Below the pieces are notes generated by a model, which worked only from the letters and a program-made list of their open reading frames with translations, did not search any database and was not told the origin of the DNA. Made by a program: the position numbers and the translations under genes. A stretch of 64,000 bases of DNA. Origin: Neoechinorhynchus agilis (lineage: Eukaryota; Acanthocephala). The stretch spans positions 15,376,001-15,440,000 of the forward strand of contig CM121342.1 of the NCBI GenBank assembly GCA_051530055.1, read 5' to 3'. The first letter of the stretch is position 1. Each line of letters starts with the position of its first letter. Positions 10,045-22,350 of this stretch are shown in pieces.

Positions 10045-10455
10045 TTATAGGAAAGTGGTTAAAAGAGTTACTAAACTCTCAGCTGTGGGACGAAGCCTGG
10101 CGTCAAGCGTCCTTGCCTGTGTCGTCCGCCGGTTTGGGTATCCGAAAAGCAGCCGATATTTCTCTGGCAGCTTATTTTGGGATCGCATGAAGCATGCCGG
10201 AAAATAGCTAAATCCGTTTTTGGCGAGAATTACACCTTGGATTTTGGTGTGGAAATTCAGGCAGCGAACAGGTCCCTTCAATTGTTGCAAACAATCAGTT
10301 TGGGACTCACCCCTGGTAGCCAGAATTCATAACTCTTTAATTTCAGATTCTCGTGATCTGGTGAACGGAACTCGATTGGTGGCAGTCTCTACAAGGCAAT
10401 CGGGTGCTTCGCTCAATTCTATCCCAATCGCTTTCTGTGGGTACCCCTAATAAAC
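10045..10455 (+). mobile_element. LINE family A, 5' segment of an interrupted copy
   Basis: Encodes LWDEAWRQASLPVSSAGLGI, RKAADISLAAYFG, then CKQSVWDSPLVARIHNSLIS and RQSGASLNSIPI. This is the region just after the RT domain in a widespread metazoan non-LTR family. It stops abruptly at about 10455 and resumes at 11925 after a minus-strand LINE insertion. The resumption point repeats 10379-10455 at roughly 88% identity by eye. Confidence 0.8.
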
Positions 10456-10619
10456 ATGTTTTATTGATTTCGAAAAACGATCCATACACTTCCCAGCATC
10501 TATCTTTGCTGAAGTTGTCTGGATGTCGGATGTTGAGGCAGCGAGGTGGGATTTGTCTTTTGAGTTTTACAGGAGAATGACAGATTAGAAGTCTTTCCTT
10601 ATTCTCCGGTTATTGAGGA

Positions 10620-11924
10620 AAGATTGGGCTTGAGGGAAGAAAGATTTTTGGTAGAGGGTGGTACGAGCGAGGGGGATGAAAAAGGTTGGGGTTCCGGGTG
10701 TTCTAGGGACTAGTATTTAGAGATGAGGGAAGAAAATTGTGGAGGGGGTTGAAGAAGACGGAGGGCGTTTTTGGAGAAAATGGAGGTGGGCGTCGAGGGG
10801 AGGGAGTGAAGACCCGCATATTCTTGCTGCTCTCTTGTGGAAGGTTTCGAGGGAATGAAGAGCATTGGCGGAAAGGGCGATGAAAGTGGGGTAGGCGTAT
10901 GTAAGGATGGGGAGGACGGCAAAGAGATAAAAGTTGGCAAGGTGTTTAGGGGGAACGCCGAGACGCCGGAGGATTTTGAGGAGGTAAAGACGAGGGTTTG
11001 TTTTAGAGAGTGCAAATGAAATGTGGGCATCCCATTTTAGGTTTTCTTGGAAAATCAGGCCCAATATTCGGAGAGAATAGGAGCGTTGGATGGGGAGAGG
11101 GAGGGGCGCGGGGATAAGGTTGCGTTTGGAAATGTGGGAGACAAGCTCAAAAGATTATGATAAATTTAGAGAGAGGTTTAGGGTGGAGAGCGAGGAAATG
11201 AGATGGTTGAGCTCGTCCATGGTCGTGGAGAGGAAGAGAGACGGAGATGCGATGGTAATGGCTGTGAGGTCATCTGTATAGAGAAAATATTTGGTAGGGG
11301 AGTGAAGGGATGAAGGTCATTTAGAAAAATGTCAAAGAGGAGAGGGGAAAGTACGGCGCCTTGGGGGACCCCTTTAAATATGGGCAGAGAGGAAAAACAA
11401 GAAGCACCACATTGGATATGGTGTTCGCGGTTGGAGAGGAAAGAGTAAATTTAAGCGAGTTGCCAGGTAGGGAGGCCAAAGGAATCACATGGTTGGAGGA
11501 GAAGGGAGTGATCTACCGACTCAAATGCCCTGGAAATATCCAGTTGCACGAGACCGAAGGTTGATGCTGGATTGGAATCTAAGCTGCGCACAAGCGTATC
11601 GTAGATGCAGAGGAGGGCATCGGAATAAGAGTAATTGGGACGGAAAGCGAATTGGGAAGGGGAGATGTTTTTGAGGAAGAAGGGAAGTAGGCGGGTTTTA
11701 AAACATTTATCTAAGATTTTAGAGAAAGAAGAGAGGATAGAGATGGGCCGAAAGGATGTGGGGAAATTGGTTTATTGTTTTTGGGTAGGGGGACGGCCCG
11801 GGCTTCCTTAAGACACGATGGGAAAGAACCCAATAGAAAGCTAAGGTTTGTTATGTGCGTTAGAGGATCGATAAGTTCCGGGATGATGAAACGAATGGCC
11901 CAATTTAGAATAGTCAAATTGGGG
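10620..11924 (-). mobile_element. LINE family B inserted into LINE family A
   Basis: Read on the minus strand: LNWAIRFIIPELIDPLTHIT, SFLLGSFPSCLKEARAVPLP, RT motif B GVPQGAVLSPLLFDIF, motif C YTDDL, then LKWDAHISFALSKTNPRLYL, LRRLGVPPKHLANFYLFAVL and SLETFHKRAARICGS. All are standard landmarks of CR1/Jockey-like reverse transcriptases in the right order. Frames are interrupted but less than in the plus copy, so this is the younger insertion. Flanked on both sides by family A sequence. The 5' end (toward 11924) is truncated inside the RT region. Confidence 0.85.
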
Positions 11925-12640
11925 GTGGCAGTCTCTAAAAGAGAATCTGGTGCTTCGCTCAACGTTATCCCAATCGCTTTCTGTGGGTACCCTTCTCTCC
12001 GTCGAGACAGAAAGGAGCGCAGTGTCCCTGAGACTTGGGGTACCGATGTGCACATCCCATCGCTGCCATTGCGGGGCGACCGTGTGTCCATCGGGGCGCC
12101 ATGGTCTCGTCTGTCGGCAATCAGGCGGGAGGTACTCACGGTACGCCGAAGTGAACGCAATGCTCATAACCTTGCCCTGAATACTGTGGATGCGCCCAAC
12201 ATCCCAGAGCCGAGCAATCTTTGCCGACTCGATGGCCGTAGACCGGACGATGTCACAATATTCCCGTGGCGAGAAGGAAAATGCCTTCTCTGGGACGTCA
12301 CGTGCGTAGACACGCTCGCAGCCAGCAACATAAAATTCGCCGCCGTTAAACCAGAGGGTGCAGCAACCGCGGCTGAGGACCGCAAGAAGACCAAATACAG
12401 GGGCTTGGGTCATAATCATTATTTCGTTCCATTTAGCGTCGAGACACTCGGGTCGTTTGTACCGCGGCGCCAGACCTCGTCAAGCAATTGTCCAAAATAA
12501 TCAGACAAATCACTTGCGATCCGAGGGCAGTAGCATTCCTCCTACAAAACATAAGCCTGGCTGTTCACTCCCTGTCCCGTAGTGTCTTGCGAAATACCAT
12601 TGTCTCCACTACTTCATTGAGCTGCAACGAACACTCGACG
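11925..12640 (+). mobile_element. LINE family A, 3' segment of the interrupted copy
   Basis: Continues the element begun at 10045: RLGVPMCTSHRCHCGATVCP, GRHGLVCRQSGGRYSRYAEV, then GRRPDDVTIFPWREGKCLLW, DVTCVDTLAASNIKFAAVKP, KKTKYRGLGHN, and FSVETLGSF. This is the conserved C-terminal region (Cys/His cluster plus RPDxVTxFP) of a common animal LINE family. The frame changes at least once. Tail fragments of the same family lie at 3988-4225 and 55716-55870, both on the minus strand. Confidence 0.85.
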
Positions 12641-12699
12641 ACGACATGAAGGACTGTGTCTATTTCCGAGAAGATCTCTCTGACCCATTCCCCGTCGAA

Positions 12700-13740
12700 T
12701 AAACAGGGTTGTGTACCTCCACCAACACTTTTCTCGGTGCATTGAGTGTATGTAGTCCAAAATAATTACATACCACACCATTTTTGGGTTACAGTACGAT
12801 ATCGCTATGATGATATTATCTTTAAGATGCATAGGCCGAAATCCAAGACGAAAAACACCACAATACCCATCATTGAATTTCATTAATTGTATGAAAACCC
12901 GACAAGTCTTCAATCACAGATCGCTGAGTCCAAGCGTACGAATCATTTGGTTTCATAGTCAATTTCAAGAAGTGCAAGACAGTGGTTTCTTATCCATACT
13001 TAGCTGAAGCAATCAACATTCACGGTGGACCAGTAGAGCAAGTACACACATTCCCACACCTCGGCGGTATTCTGGACGATTCGCGGCATAAAATACGATC
13101 TTGCCAACCGAATAAAATCCGCATACGTCTTATTCGGAAAATTAACCACTCGAGTATTTACAAAGAGAGACCTCTGGCTAGTCACGAAACTTATGGTTTG
13201 CCGCGATGTAGTCCTCATCAACCTCCTAAATGGTTGTGAATTGTATACGCTCTACCAATCATAAATCCGAACGCTTTCACCAGCAAAACCTCCGGAACGT
13301 TTAGGGGGTTTCCGCTGAGCAACGGGTAACTGATATAGAAGTCCTCTACATTTACATTCTACCGTCCATCCAAACACCAATTTAGCGACACCAACTACGA
13401 TGGATTGTACAAATCTAATGAATGATAGATTACTAAATACTCAAGCAGATACTGCATACTGGGTTAAGCGAAAGGATCTCTAAAAGGCGTCTCAATAATC
13501 AAATTAAACGAACAATGGACGAATTTCACTTCGACATAGGACACTGGGAATTTTCGCAGCTGAATAAAATCTCCGAAAAAAATGTCTGCCACGAAGGTGC
13601 TGCTATCGCCGAGAACAACTGGCGTAACGACTGTGAACAGAAACGTCAATGTCTAAAGGGGAAAATTCTCCTCCCACTTTCCTCTGTTTCCACTGTCCCT
13701 CCTCTTCCAACTCGAACGCTCTCCCCATTTAAATTAGATG
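12700..13740 (+). mobile_element. LINE family C, 3' half, degenerate
   Basis: Encodes EAINIHGGPVEQVHTFPHLG then GILDDS, a typical post-RT segment (xxxIEQVxxFxYLGS) of a third non-LTR group. Further on it has HQLRW and IKRTMDEFHFDIGHWEFSQL, and finally HEGAAIAENNWRNDCEQK, the usual end of that group before its zinc-finger tail. Many stops. It immediately precedes the ABC transporter gene and may have replaced its 5' exons. Confidence 0.7.
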
Positions 13741-14150
13741 GAAAAAAAGTGAAAACAATTGATGTCATAATAAATTCTGATGGCACGTTGCTGGCCTTTT
13801 TAAAAGTTTTTTGCAAGTCGTTGCAGTGGCAGTACTGAACCACAGTTAGCTACTATGTTTTAGTGAAGAAAATCGTTTTTGGAGACTTTTTGTCTATTTG
13901 TGGCATGTGCACGTGTCTGCATTCTATTTTAAGAATAAATTGTTCATCCCCGTTTCAACGCCGTAGTCAAAAATAGTGGATGAATTCTTTAATTAAGCTC
14001 TTGATTTTTTAATGTCGTTACCCTTGGAAGGTCGAGTAAATTCAGAAATTTGTTCTTCCAATTTATTTCATGTCTCCGGAAACAGGCCATATTTCTTATC
14101 GCGATGATCCCTATATTCGGTCGAATCCTCTAATATATAAAAGGAGAAAT
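13741..14150. other. non-coding gap before the ABC transporter
   Basis: No recognisable exon. If the transporter were complete, several exons for the first membrane helices would be expected here or upstream, where only LINE remains are found. Confidence 0.4.
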
Positions 14151-14153
14151 CAC

Positions 14154-17100
14154 AGACAATCGTGCATGGATCTTCTTGGCAGCTCAAATTTTATTATATC
14201 ACGCAAGTTCACTTGCGAGTTGTTGGTCGTTGTATGAATCACTATGTCTTGGCTTCGAAGCAAGAGCGGCTTTTACGAGATTAGTGTATGCAAAGGTAAA
14301 TTTTTTTTGAGAATGATAGAAGTTGTTTAATTCCTCACCTACACATTGTAGTGCTTGAAGCTTTCTCTTCATCAATGTGATCGAATCGAATCGGGATATC
14401 TTAGCAGTCTCATAAGTACTGATAGTTACTCGTTTAACATGTTTGCACAATTCAGTGTTCGAGTTCTTGGAAGCATTTTGAAATTTATTATGGTATTTAC
14501 ATTTTGCTATCTTTACATTGACACGTTCGCTGCAATCGCGATATGCGTTTATCTCATTGCCTTTGCACTTACACCTGTCTATATGATTGGCCTACGACTA
14601 ATTAGGTTAGCCAATAAGTGCATAAGACCGGCTTTAAATTCTTTTGCAGGAAACGCATTAACAAACAAGTCGATACGAGACTTCGCAATCTCACCATATA
14701 TTGCCGCTTCGCTCAGACCCTCAAAATGTGCTGCTTGGATACAGTTATTTATAAAGTTATATGCCGCTTAAATAAGAAGGAAACGTTCTTCTGTGCACTG
14801 AAAAATCTTGTGGAAGCGAACTCTTGTACACTTCCCATTTTACTTCACTCATTTATCACACTGACGTATATTGTGATAAGTTTCAAAGCCAGCGGAAACC
14901 TGCCAAGTGGAGTAAAGGTGTTTCAATTGATGGCAGTATCTCCCGTTTTGCGACTTACAATCGGAAGTGATGTAATTATATTTTTTACTCGCTTTTCGGA
15001 AGTGAAACTCTCCCTTGAGAGGCTGCAGGTATAGTTTGTTTATTCAGATAAAAAGCATTTTCATTCTAATTCAGAAACTAGCTGAGGATGTTGATATGAA
15101 TTGCGATCATCTGAATCAACGACCGGAAAACACAAAGAATGATTCGCACTATGCCATAGATTTATCGTCTTTAAGTTCATCGTGGAACAATGAGGTATGT
15201 ACCTTACTCTCCTTTACTCCATTAAATCCTTAATTTTATTTAGGCTTCGTCTATCAATATAAGAAATACTTCTTTAAAGATTGAAAGAGGAACTTTGACT
15301 TACATTATCGGACCGTCCAAATCTGGAAAAACGTCTCTGCTTTACTCAATATTGAACGAGTTGCGAATCGTAAGCGGCAGTGTAAACATCCACGGAAGCG
15401 TCTCCATCAGCACCCAAACTCCGTGGCTGTTCCCTGGCAAATGCTTTGCCTCAAAAAGATCTCACGATGATCGGTGATGGAGGAAGTGGTTTAAGCGATG
15501 GACAAAAAGCGAGAGTTTCATTGACCATGGCGATTTACCGAGACGTAGACGTGTATCTTCTTGATGATCCTTTGACTGCAGTTGATTATAAAACAAGAAC
15601 ACATATTTTAAAGCAGTTAGTATTTGCCTTAAATAAATCCAAAAGGCGTTCAATCGAACTCTATGTAGTTGCAATCGAAATTTCCTAAAAGACAAAACCG
15701 TATTATACTGCGCCTCCAAGGTCCTGGATGCCGGTCGTGCCGCCACGGTCGTAACTCTGAAGGACGTAAGTTAGCATATGATTTCCTGAAAGCATTCAAA
15801 TCTATTTCTTAGGGTTCGATTGAATTAATGGACGAAGAAAGTGCTTCAAATTATGACGACGATTCTGATTCGCCGCGTACTCAGCAAGATTCTGACTTCG
15901 AACTAATAACTCTGGACAAAGTGGCTCGGCGTTACTCGATGTGTTCACAGAATGAAAGATTCGAAATAGGCGGATTTATCCTAAAGTCAAGAACGGTAGA
16001 TGCCGTGGGCTGGATTAAACTTTTGGGAAAACCATTTACACCGAACAAAATTGGAACCGCTACTGCCCCCTTTTTAATTCTGTTTTGGCGCGGATCACAT
16101 ACTTTTCGCATGCTGTCGGAATACTGTCTTTCTCGCTGGCTCTCGGCAGAAACCGAAAATGGCACTCTCTATTTAGGTTCGCTTATTTTGAAAAGATAAG
16201 TTTCTTATTTGTTTTTATAGGTTACCTCCTCGGATTTGTAATCTGTGCTGGGTTGGTTCTATTTATCACCATCACCATGATTGGCTACGATACATTTTAC
16301 GCTCATTCAAGGAGTTTGGCAAGAGTGATGGGATCGTATTCGTTTATATTCGAGAAAGTACTGCGAGGTTTTTTTGAAGTATTCTGAGAGATAAGATTAT
16401 GTTCTTTAAAAAGGTGTTACGTTCAATCGATTGTCGTTCGATATCGGCGTTATGCAAAATTTCGTGCCCATTTTAATTTATGCTGTAGGACAGGTATAGT
16501 ACAAATTTTATTAAACCAAATTGCGGTCTGTTATTATTTTAAATTATGGAAACAAACGATAAAACATATTTTGTTTTAGCGTAAAAGCATTTTCTGCGGG
16601 TGAGCCAATTTTATTATTGATACACCCGAGATGAGAGCGCGAATCAGCCATATTGACTTCCTCTTGCCTTTGCCTCTTTTTTAATTCAAACAGAATCTTC
16701 CAAATATTTACTTTAATTTCAGCAAAATCTATTTTTTTGTAAAATGACAACATTTTATTTTAGGGTTGTTCACTAATCTCCGCATTTATGATCTCCATTT
16801 GCTGCATCTGTCCTGTAGCGGTCGCATTCGTACTACCGGCGATTTTAGCTATGGCTTTCCTGGTATACCACCAAATAAATCTAATGGCCGCAGGATATCA
16901 AATGGAATCTGACAGTAAGACTCCTGTTTGAAAATGCTACGCTCATCTTGAAACATTCATCTTGTAGCTCGAACAAACATACTAACCCATTTGATAGCAA
17001 CCCACCAAGGTCTCGTATCAGTTCGAGCATCTAAAGCTGAAATGATATCAGAGTTCGAGTACACAATTGGTTTGAGATTGCTTCGATAAATGAGAATCTT

Positions 17101-18438
17101 TTTTGATCTAATGGTTTTAGATACGAACAATCAACTACGGTACACGCTAATTTTGCTTGATCGAATAGCTCAATTCACTGTTGATTTCGTTATTCTCTTA
17201 GTCATGCTGGTGACTACGAATGTTTTCTTGTACTTCTACAATGGTTAGCTAATTTCAAGCAATTAAAAATTCCGAGTAATTAAAAATCGTAAAAGGAACC
17301 ACTGAGGTCGGACAACTGGCAGTAACATATACAATAGTAGTAGCTGAAATCGCCCGATTGTTTATCCAACAGGCTCAAATAAGTATTAATCACGTTCGTA
17401 AAAGCATTGCTTCTACAAGAAATAATGTTCTCTATGATTGATAGTTGCTGTCGGCTGCTAGAGTTTTCGATCTTTATGATGCTGTTCAAGAACCGAACAC
17501 TGGATCATGGGATGAAATAGAAAAACCTCCTTATGTTGATAACTCAATAGAATTCATCAACGTCCGTTTCAAGTATTTTAAGGATCTCCCCTTTGTTCTA
17601 AATGGCCTCGATCTAAGGATTATGCCCAGATCCAAGGTTATTATGCGCTAAAGTATTTTCTTGGTATTTTAAACACTGTAAACAAATAGGTTGCTATTGT
17701 TGGACCAACTGGAGCAGGAAAGAGCACCATATTCGGTGCCATATTTAGATTGGGGATTGTAGAAGGAAAGATTATCGTTGGTGGTATTGACACTGAATCA
17801 ATGAATCTCAATCAACTAAGACGCGGTATTTCACTCCTTCCACAGGTAGGATAGATTTTTCACAATACAAACTAAATTGAGCTATTTTTAGGAAGCGGTA
17901 TTGATGAAGACCAGTATTCGGCTTAATTTGGACCCCTTTCAAGAAAAGTCAGACACTGAGATTTGGGATGTCCTTCAGAAAGTACATGTGGTTCTTTTTT
18001 TACTTTTAAATTCAAGTATAAACTTACAGGTTGGACTGGATAATCGAATTCGGCAATCGAGCATTCAAGATCGAATCGGAATTCGGAATAAGCGAGCGGC
18101 AGTTATTGTGGTTGGTGAAGATACTACTAGAAAAGAAATCAATTGTTCTGATTGACGAGGCCAGTTCCAAAGTCGACCAGCAAACACAGATTCAGATTCA
18201 AGAGATTATAAGTAGGGAGTTGACGGAATGTACGGTCATCAGTGTAATGCACAAGCTCGAAGATGCAATCTACAGCGATGTAGTTATGCTTGTGAAAGAT
18301 GGGGATGTGGTCGAGAGTGGAAAGCCATTAGAGTTGTTGGCGAACGAAAACTCGATCTTCTATCAGATGGCGGCGAGTACTGGTGGCAAATATTCTGAGA
18401 CTACAGAGGTGGATGATGTCGAATATATTGAGTTTTAG
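14154..18438 (+). CDS. ABCC (MRP-like) ABC transporter, 5'-truncated, probably decayed
   Basis: Family exports conjugates and drugs by ATP hydrolysis. Exons read by eye start at an acceptor near 14153 (RAWIFLAAQILLYHASSLAS), giving part of TMD1; LRLIR joins KRINKQVDTRLRN across intron 14606-14649. NBD1 follows with Walker A GPSKSGKTS (15313), a signature-like LSDGQKARVSL and Walker B VYLLDDP, then TMD2. NBD2 has Walker A GPTGAGKST (17702), Walker B SIVLIDEAS and switch VMHKLEDA. Introns are 44-55 nt. Oddities: the N-terminal helices are absent. About 25 residues expected between PWLFPG and LPQKDL are missing, with a frame change near 15440. The APMSFFDTTPxGRI segment after EKVLR is lacking. 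NBD2 has a frame change between GLDNRI and ESEFGIS near 18050, and its signature is GISERQ instead of SxGQ. A pseudogene or assembly error is likely; family identity is firm. Confidence 0.8.
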
Positions 18439-19199
18439 AAACACGAACAGGGTTAAAGAAATTGAGCACAGCGCTTCATACTTTTAAAAGAACGAAAGTA
18501 GTTAAATTTAGAAGAGATACCGCGATAACCTTGAAAAGTTTATTCATTTTTCGTCTTTTTATGGAAGATACAATGCTGAAGGAGTTATGTCCTATTTTGC
18601 TTTAACTGCATATTCGCTGACTCAATGTTGAGTTAACTGGAATAATGAAATTCGTTGGTATTCTTGTAAGGCGCCGCAATCAACTTGTGGGTCATATCAA
18701 TGAACATCAACGTTTTAGACGATTACTATCCCCCACTTGGAGCAGCACCAATCAAGAAAAGTCAAAATAGAAAATGATGGAAAAGATAGTTTCGATGGTT
18801 CATTGTTGAGTGCCTTGGATAGTATGAGCATGTGATTTCTTTAGAAAAAATAAAATAATTCAATTGGCCAGAAATTAAATATCAAAACTTGCATAGTTTG
18901 TACATTCCGTAGTCTGATCGAAATGGCATCGAAAATCTTTCTAAGGTTCAAAAGGTTCATTATCATTTTTCGCCGACAACGCAAAGCCAAGAGGAAACAA
19001 AATGCAGCTGAAGGGAGGAAACTCACTGATGAGTCCCACCTCCTCAGGATGTATCTGAGAATCGGGAGGGATGTACAAACTCATTAACCGTACGGTTCAG
19101 AGTATTAAGTAATTTTATGCGCTTCCTTGACCAACATCGGTGGTCGGTGGGCCCAAGGAAAATGATACAGCCGTGAAAAAGGCCACACACAGATGCTAA
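18439..19199. other. spacer after the ABC transporter
   Basis: No gene recognised. A short plus frame near 18913-19085 (basic, Arg/Lys-rich) is not supported by any motif. Retroelement remains begin near 19200. Confidence 0.35.
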
Positions 19200-19990
19200 T
19201 CTACATATCTTTTACATTGCAAGTGCAAAGTAGGCGTAAGCGGAGATTGGTCATTGATTATAGCCAAACTATTAACCGATTTACTTAACTCGATGCATAT
19301 ATTTAATAAGATCAACTTGCGCTCAGCCTATCACGAGTTGTCCATAAAGGAAATCGACTTTCCCTTTACAGCACTCGAAGGAAATGGAAAACTATACCAC
19401 TTCTGCAGTCATACCTGGACTGGAAGAGCACAACTTTAATCTTGAAAAGGTCAGACGAAAAACACGAAGAATCCTCGAATTCGAGGCATCCAACGACGAC
19501 TACGAAATGATTTCCTCGACGACGTTAATGTGGTATTCGTAGATTTCCGATTCAGTGACGTTTCTCCGATCCCAAACTTTGAATCTTTTAATTTTGAACG
19601 AACGAATTTAAATGTGGGTTGTTTACACAATGTAAAAAGTACTCAACGGTGATCCGGAATCGGCGGAAGACAGGCGCAAGCAACAAATAGGCGAACTTTG
19701 AGAGCTTCCGGCGACTGTTTCTCCCGTCAATCTTCACCACCGTATCAACTCCCAGTTTTGCCATTGAACGTTTGGATTTCCAAGGTCGTGTAGTCTGTTT
19801 CGAAATCAAGCGACCTGATCTCAGTAACACTCCAAGGGATGGAAAGCAACAAATAATTGAATTGCTCTCCCATTGAGGAACTTAGACGAAAACCACAACG
19901 AATCCTCGAATTCGAGTCGTCCAACAACGACTACGAAATGATTTCCTCAACGATTTTAGGACGTTAACGGTGTAGCTTTTTATATAATAG
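19200..19990 (+). mobile_element. Ty3/Gypsy-type LTR retrotransposon fossil, RT fragment
   Basis: The reverse transcriptase palm region is recognisable by RLVIDYSQTINRF and NKINLRSAYHELSIKE, hallmarks of a Gypsy-like lineage, at about 19240-19400. The fragment is broken by several changes and no complete domain or LTR pair is seen. Downstream, 19453-19530 and 19884-19960 are direct repeats of about 77 bp (agacgaaaa..cgaatcctcgaattcgag). The sequence between them shares a stretch with the Penelope-like region at 7320-7400. It is an old, inactive copy. Confidence 0.7.
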
Positions 19991-20148
19991 TGGATCATAA
20001 CTTTTTGTTACGTTCGCTAAGCGGCAAATTTGATTCTCTATCACTTTAAATAAGAATTAAAAAATTCGTTTTTTAGATTAGTATTCCTAAAAAAATCCAA
20101 AATAAAACTTCGTAATTCCTGTTTTTTCTTTTACTGTTCAAGACATTT

Positions 20149-22350
20149 ATGAACATTGGAAAAACTTACAAAATTGCTCGTTTGTTAGCTATCGCAGCGA
20201 CAGTCGAAATACCGAGGACCGACACTGGAAACAAGGTCACCAATCGACATTACGCGCAGAGGATCGCAGAATGTGAGACCATTGAGCAGCGACTGCATCG
20301 CTATTACTTTCCAAAACAGTCGTATGTTTTATTTTATATCCTAGCCCGTAAGGCGGTGATCCTTTGAGTATATAGAGGTCTATCAATAGAGCGCCACCAG
20401 CGAACTGAAGATTGGAATAATAACAAAGCAATGGTATCTGCATGTGCGTCGCTCGGATTTGTATTTTCATTATTTGTGGATGCTTCTGAAACGGCAGTAG
20501 TCTTGATCAAGTCTAGAGCAGTTGTTCTCAACTCGGAGTTGAGAACGTCTGTCACACATCGATCGCAAAATTCACTCACATTTATCAGTCAAAGGTAAGG
20601 AGTGCTCTTTAGATTATAAAAGTGCCCAAATCTTGCTCGGTCGATGAATCACAAACTTTGGAACAGTACAGAGGGGGTTTAATTTTATTTTACCCGAGTT
20701 AATATCGTGATTTCGTTTCCTGTATTCGATCTCAGCTCATGATATTATGGAATGTTCTAAACAATTAAATCTGACATGGTTGAAATTTTTATAAGTTAGT
20801 GAGCAAACCAAAAATTCTTTTTTTAACTACTGAAATGCAATTTTTTGATGTTGGGTAGCTCTATTTAAAAGAACAAGCATCGGAAATCTAACAGCATAGC
20901 GGAGAAAAACATTGAACAAATTTCGATTATGTCTTCTCATCATCGGGGTTATTTTCGGGAAATTTAATCCATTTCGATGTCTTTTTCCTTGCAATTCGCC
21001 CTCGTTCGTCATGCCGCTGAAATAAAAAATTAAGGCGTTAATTGCACTTTTTCTACTTGATTTCTCTATGTCCTGTATGCATCACATTTTTAATGTGATA
21101 AAAAAGGTATTCGGTTTAAAGGAATATCACTTGTGAATTATAGTAGCTCAGGACCGAATATTCGTAAAACATCTCTACTTTTTTTATAAATTCAACCCTT
21201 CTGATAAGATTTGCCTTAAATGCAGCAAAAATGAAGAGCTTTAATCTTCAAATGCGATCTTGCTCAGGCCTGAAATTTAAACTTATTTAGCGCTTCGTTA
21301 TGGACTACATAGTTTACAGAACATTATCCAAAGGACTCAGACAAGCTATACGATTTGGAATATTCGGCCTGATCATTTTGTAAGTCATTATAGCGGCTTT
21401 TCGAGATCCGTGTAAATACTTGCAGGGAAGGTGCTAATTTCATTGACGTTGTTCTAAACAAAACGACCCCTCTTGGATTTACTGTTTCAACTGCTTTGGC
21501 CTGTCTCTTCTTCAGGTGCAATGAAGGTATATGGCCCGCGTTAGCATCTTCAATGTTTGGAACACTGTACGGATTCATGTTGGGGAGCGTCTATTGTCTC
21601 ATGGCGTATTCGCTCAACCTCACACAACAAGCCAAAAATGTGGAAAGTATAGAGAATTGCCTAAAATGCCATCAAAGGTTTGTGAGCGGTGCCCTGGTGT
21701 TATGGATAACATTGTATTTCTCATGATTTAAGATGTTCTCTTGATTGGTATGATGGCCTTTGTGACAATAATGACGAACAAAATAAATGAAAATCCTGGA
21801 AGGGACACACAAAGTAACAACTTAGTCTCGCCGAAAATTTTAACATTATATTTGAAAAAATGTTCTCAGAAAATTTTATTAGTCCAATTAGGATTAAGAA
21901 GTTATGGGATAATCTTTTCAAAAGGATTATTTTACCTAAGAGGAAGATGGAAATGGAGTATCTATCTGATATACGTTTTAGCTCAGTACAGAACCCTCAT
22001 TATCAATAACAGACTACTAAATTTTATAGAGAAAATCGACATAATTTCACCCAAGAAAGAAGTGTTCATTCACTAAAAGCGATTTTTTTACAATACAGAA
22101 AAATCTGATAGACGAAATGAAGGCACATTCAGAAGCTAACTCATATTTTATTGATTTGGATATCATCAACGCTATTTGCCTTAGTCTCTATTTTTTAATG
22201 AAGGATCTTCCAAAACATGGATCTGTGCATCCTTTATTTTACGATGATCGTGAATATCTTGTAACATTTTGAAAATACAAAGCATGTTAGCCAAAGCACT
22301 TCAAACGGAAATTTTAATTAACGAATTAAATGTGGACAATTTTTCGGAGG
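20149..22350 (+). CDS. unrecognised multi-exon membrane-protein gene
   Basis: Several exons join in phase with introns of the local size: 20149-20321, 20376-20594, a gap, 21291-21379, 21426-21688, 21733 to about 22063, and about 22100-22259, with more text to about 22350. Start MNIGKTYKIARLLAIAATVE. The middle holds membrane-like segments (FGIFGLIILEGANF; PLGFTVSTALACLFF; SMFGTLYGFMLGSVYCLMAY; VLLIGMMAFVTIM). The later part has SIYLIYVLAQYRTLI and LDIINAICLSLYFLMKDLP. The pattern of helices with Gly-rich turns recalls the C-terminal half of TMEM135-like proteins, but only loosely; I do not claim the family. The exon between 20594 and 21291 and the true 3' end are unclear. Confidence 0.5.

Noticed and set aside
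11775-12500. 241-aa ORF as a host gene
   Set aside because: Its second half (GRRPDDVTIFP, CVDTLAAS) is the C-terminus of LINE family A, and its first half is antisense to LINE family B.
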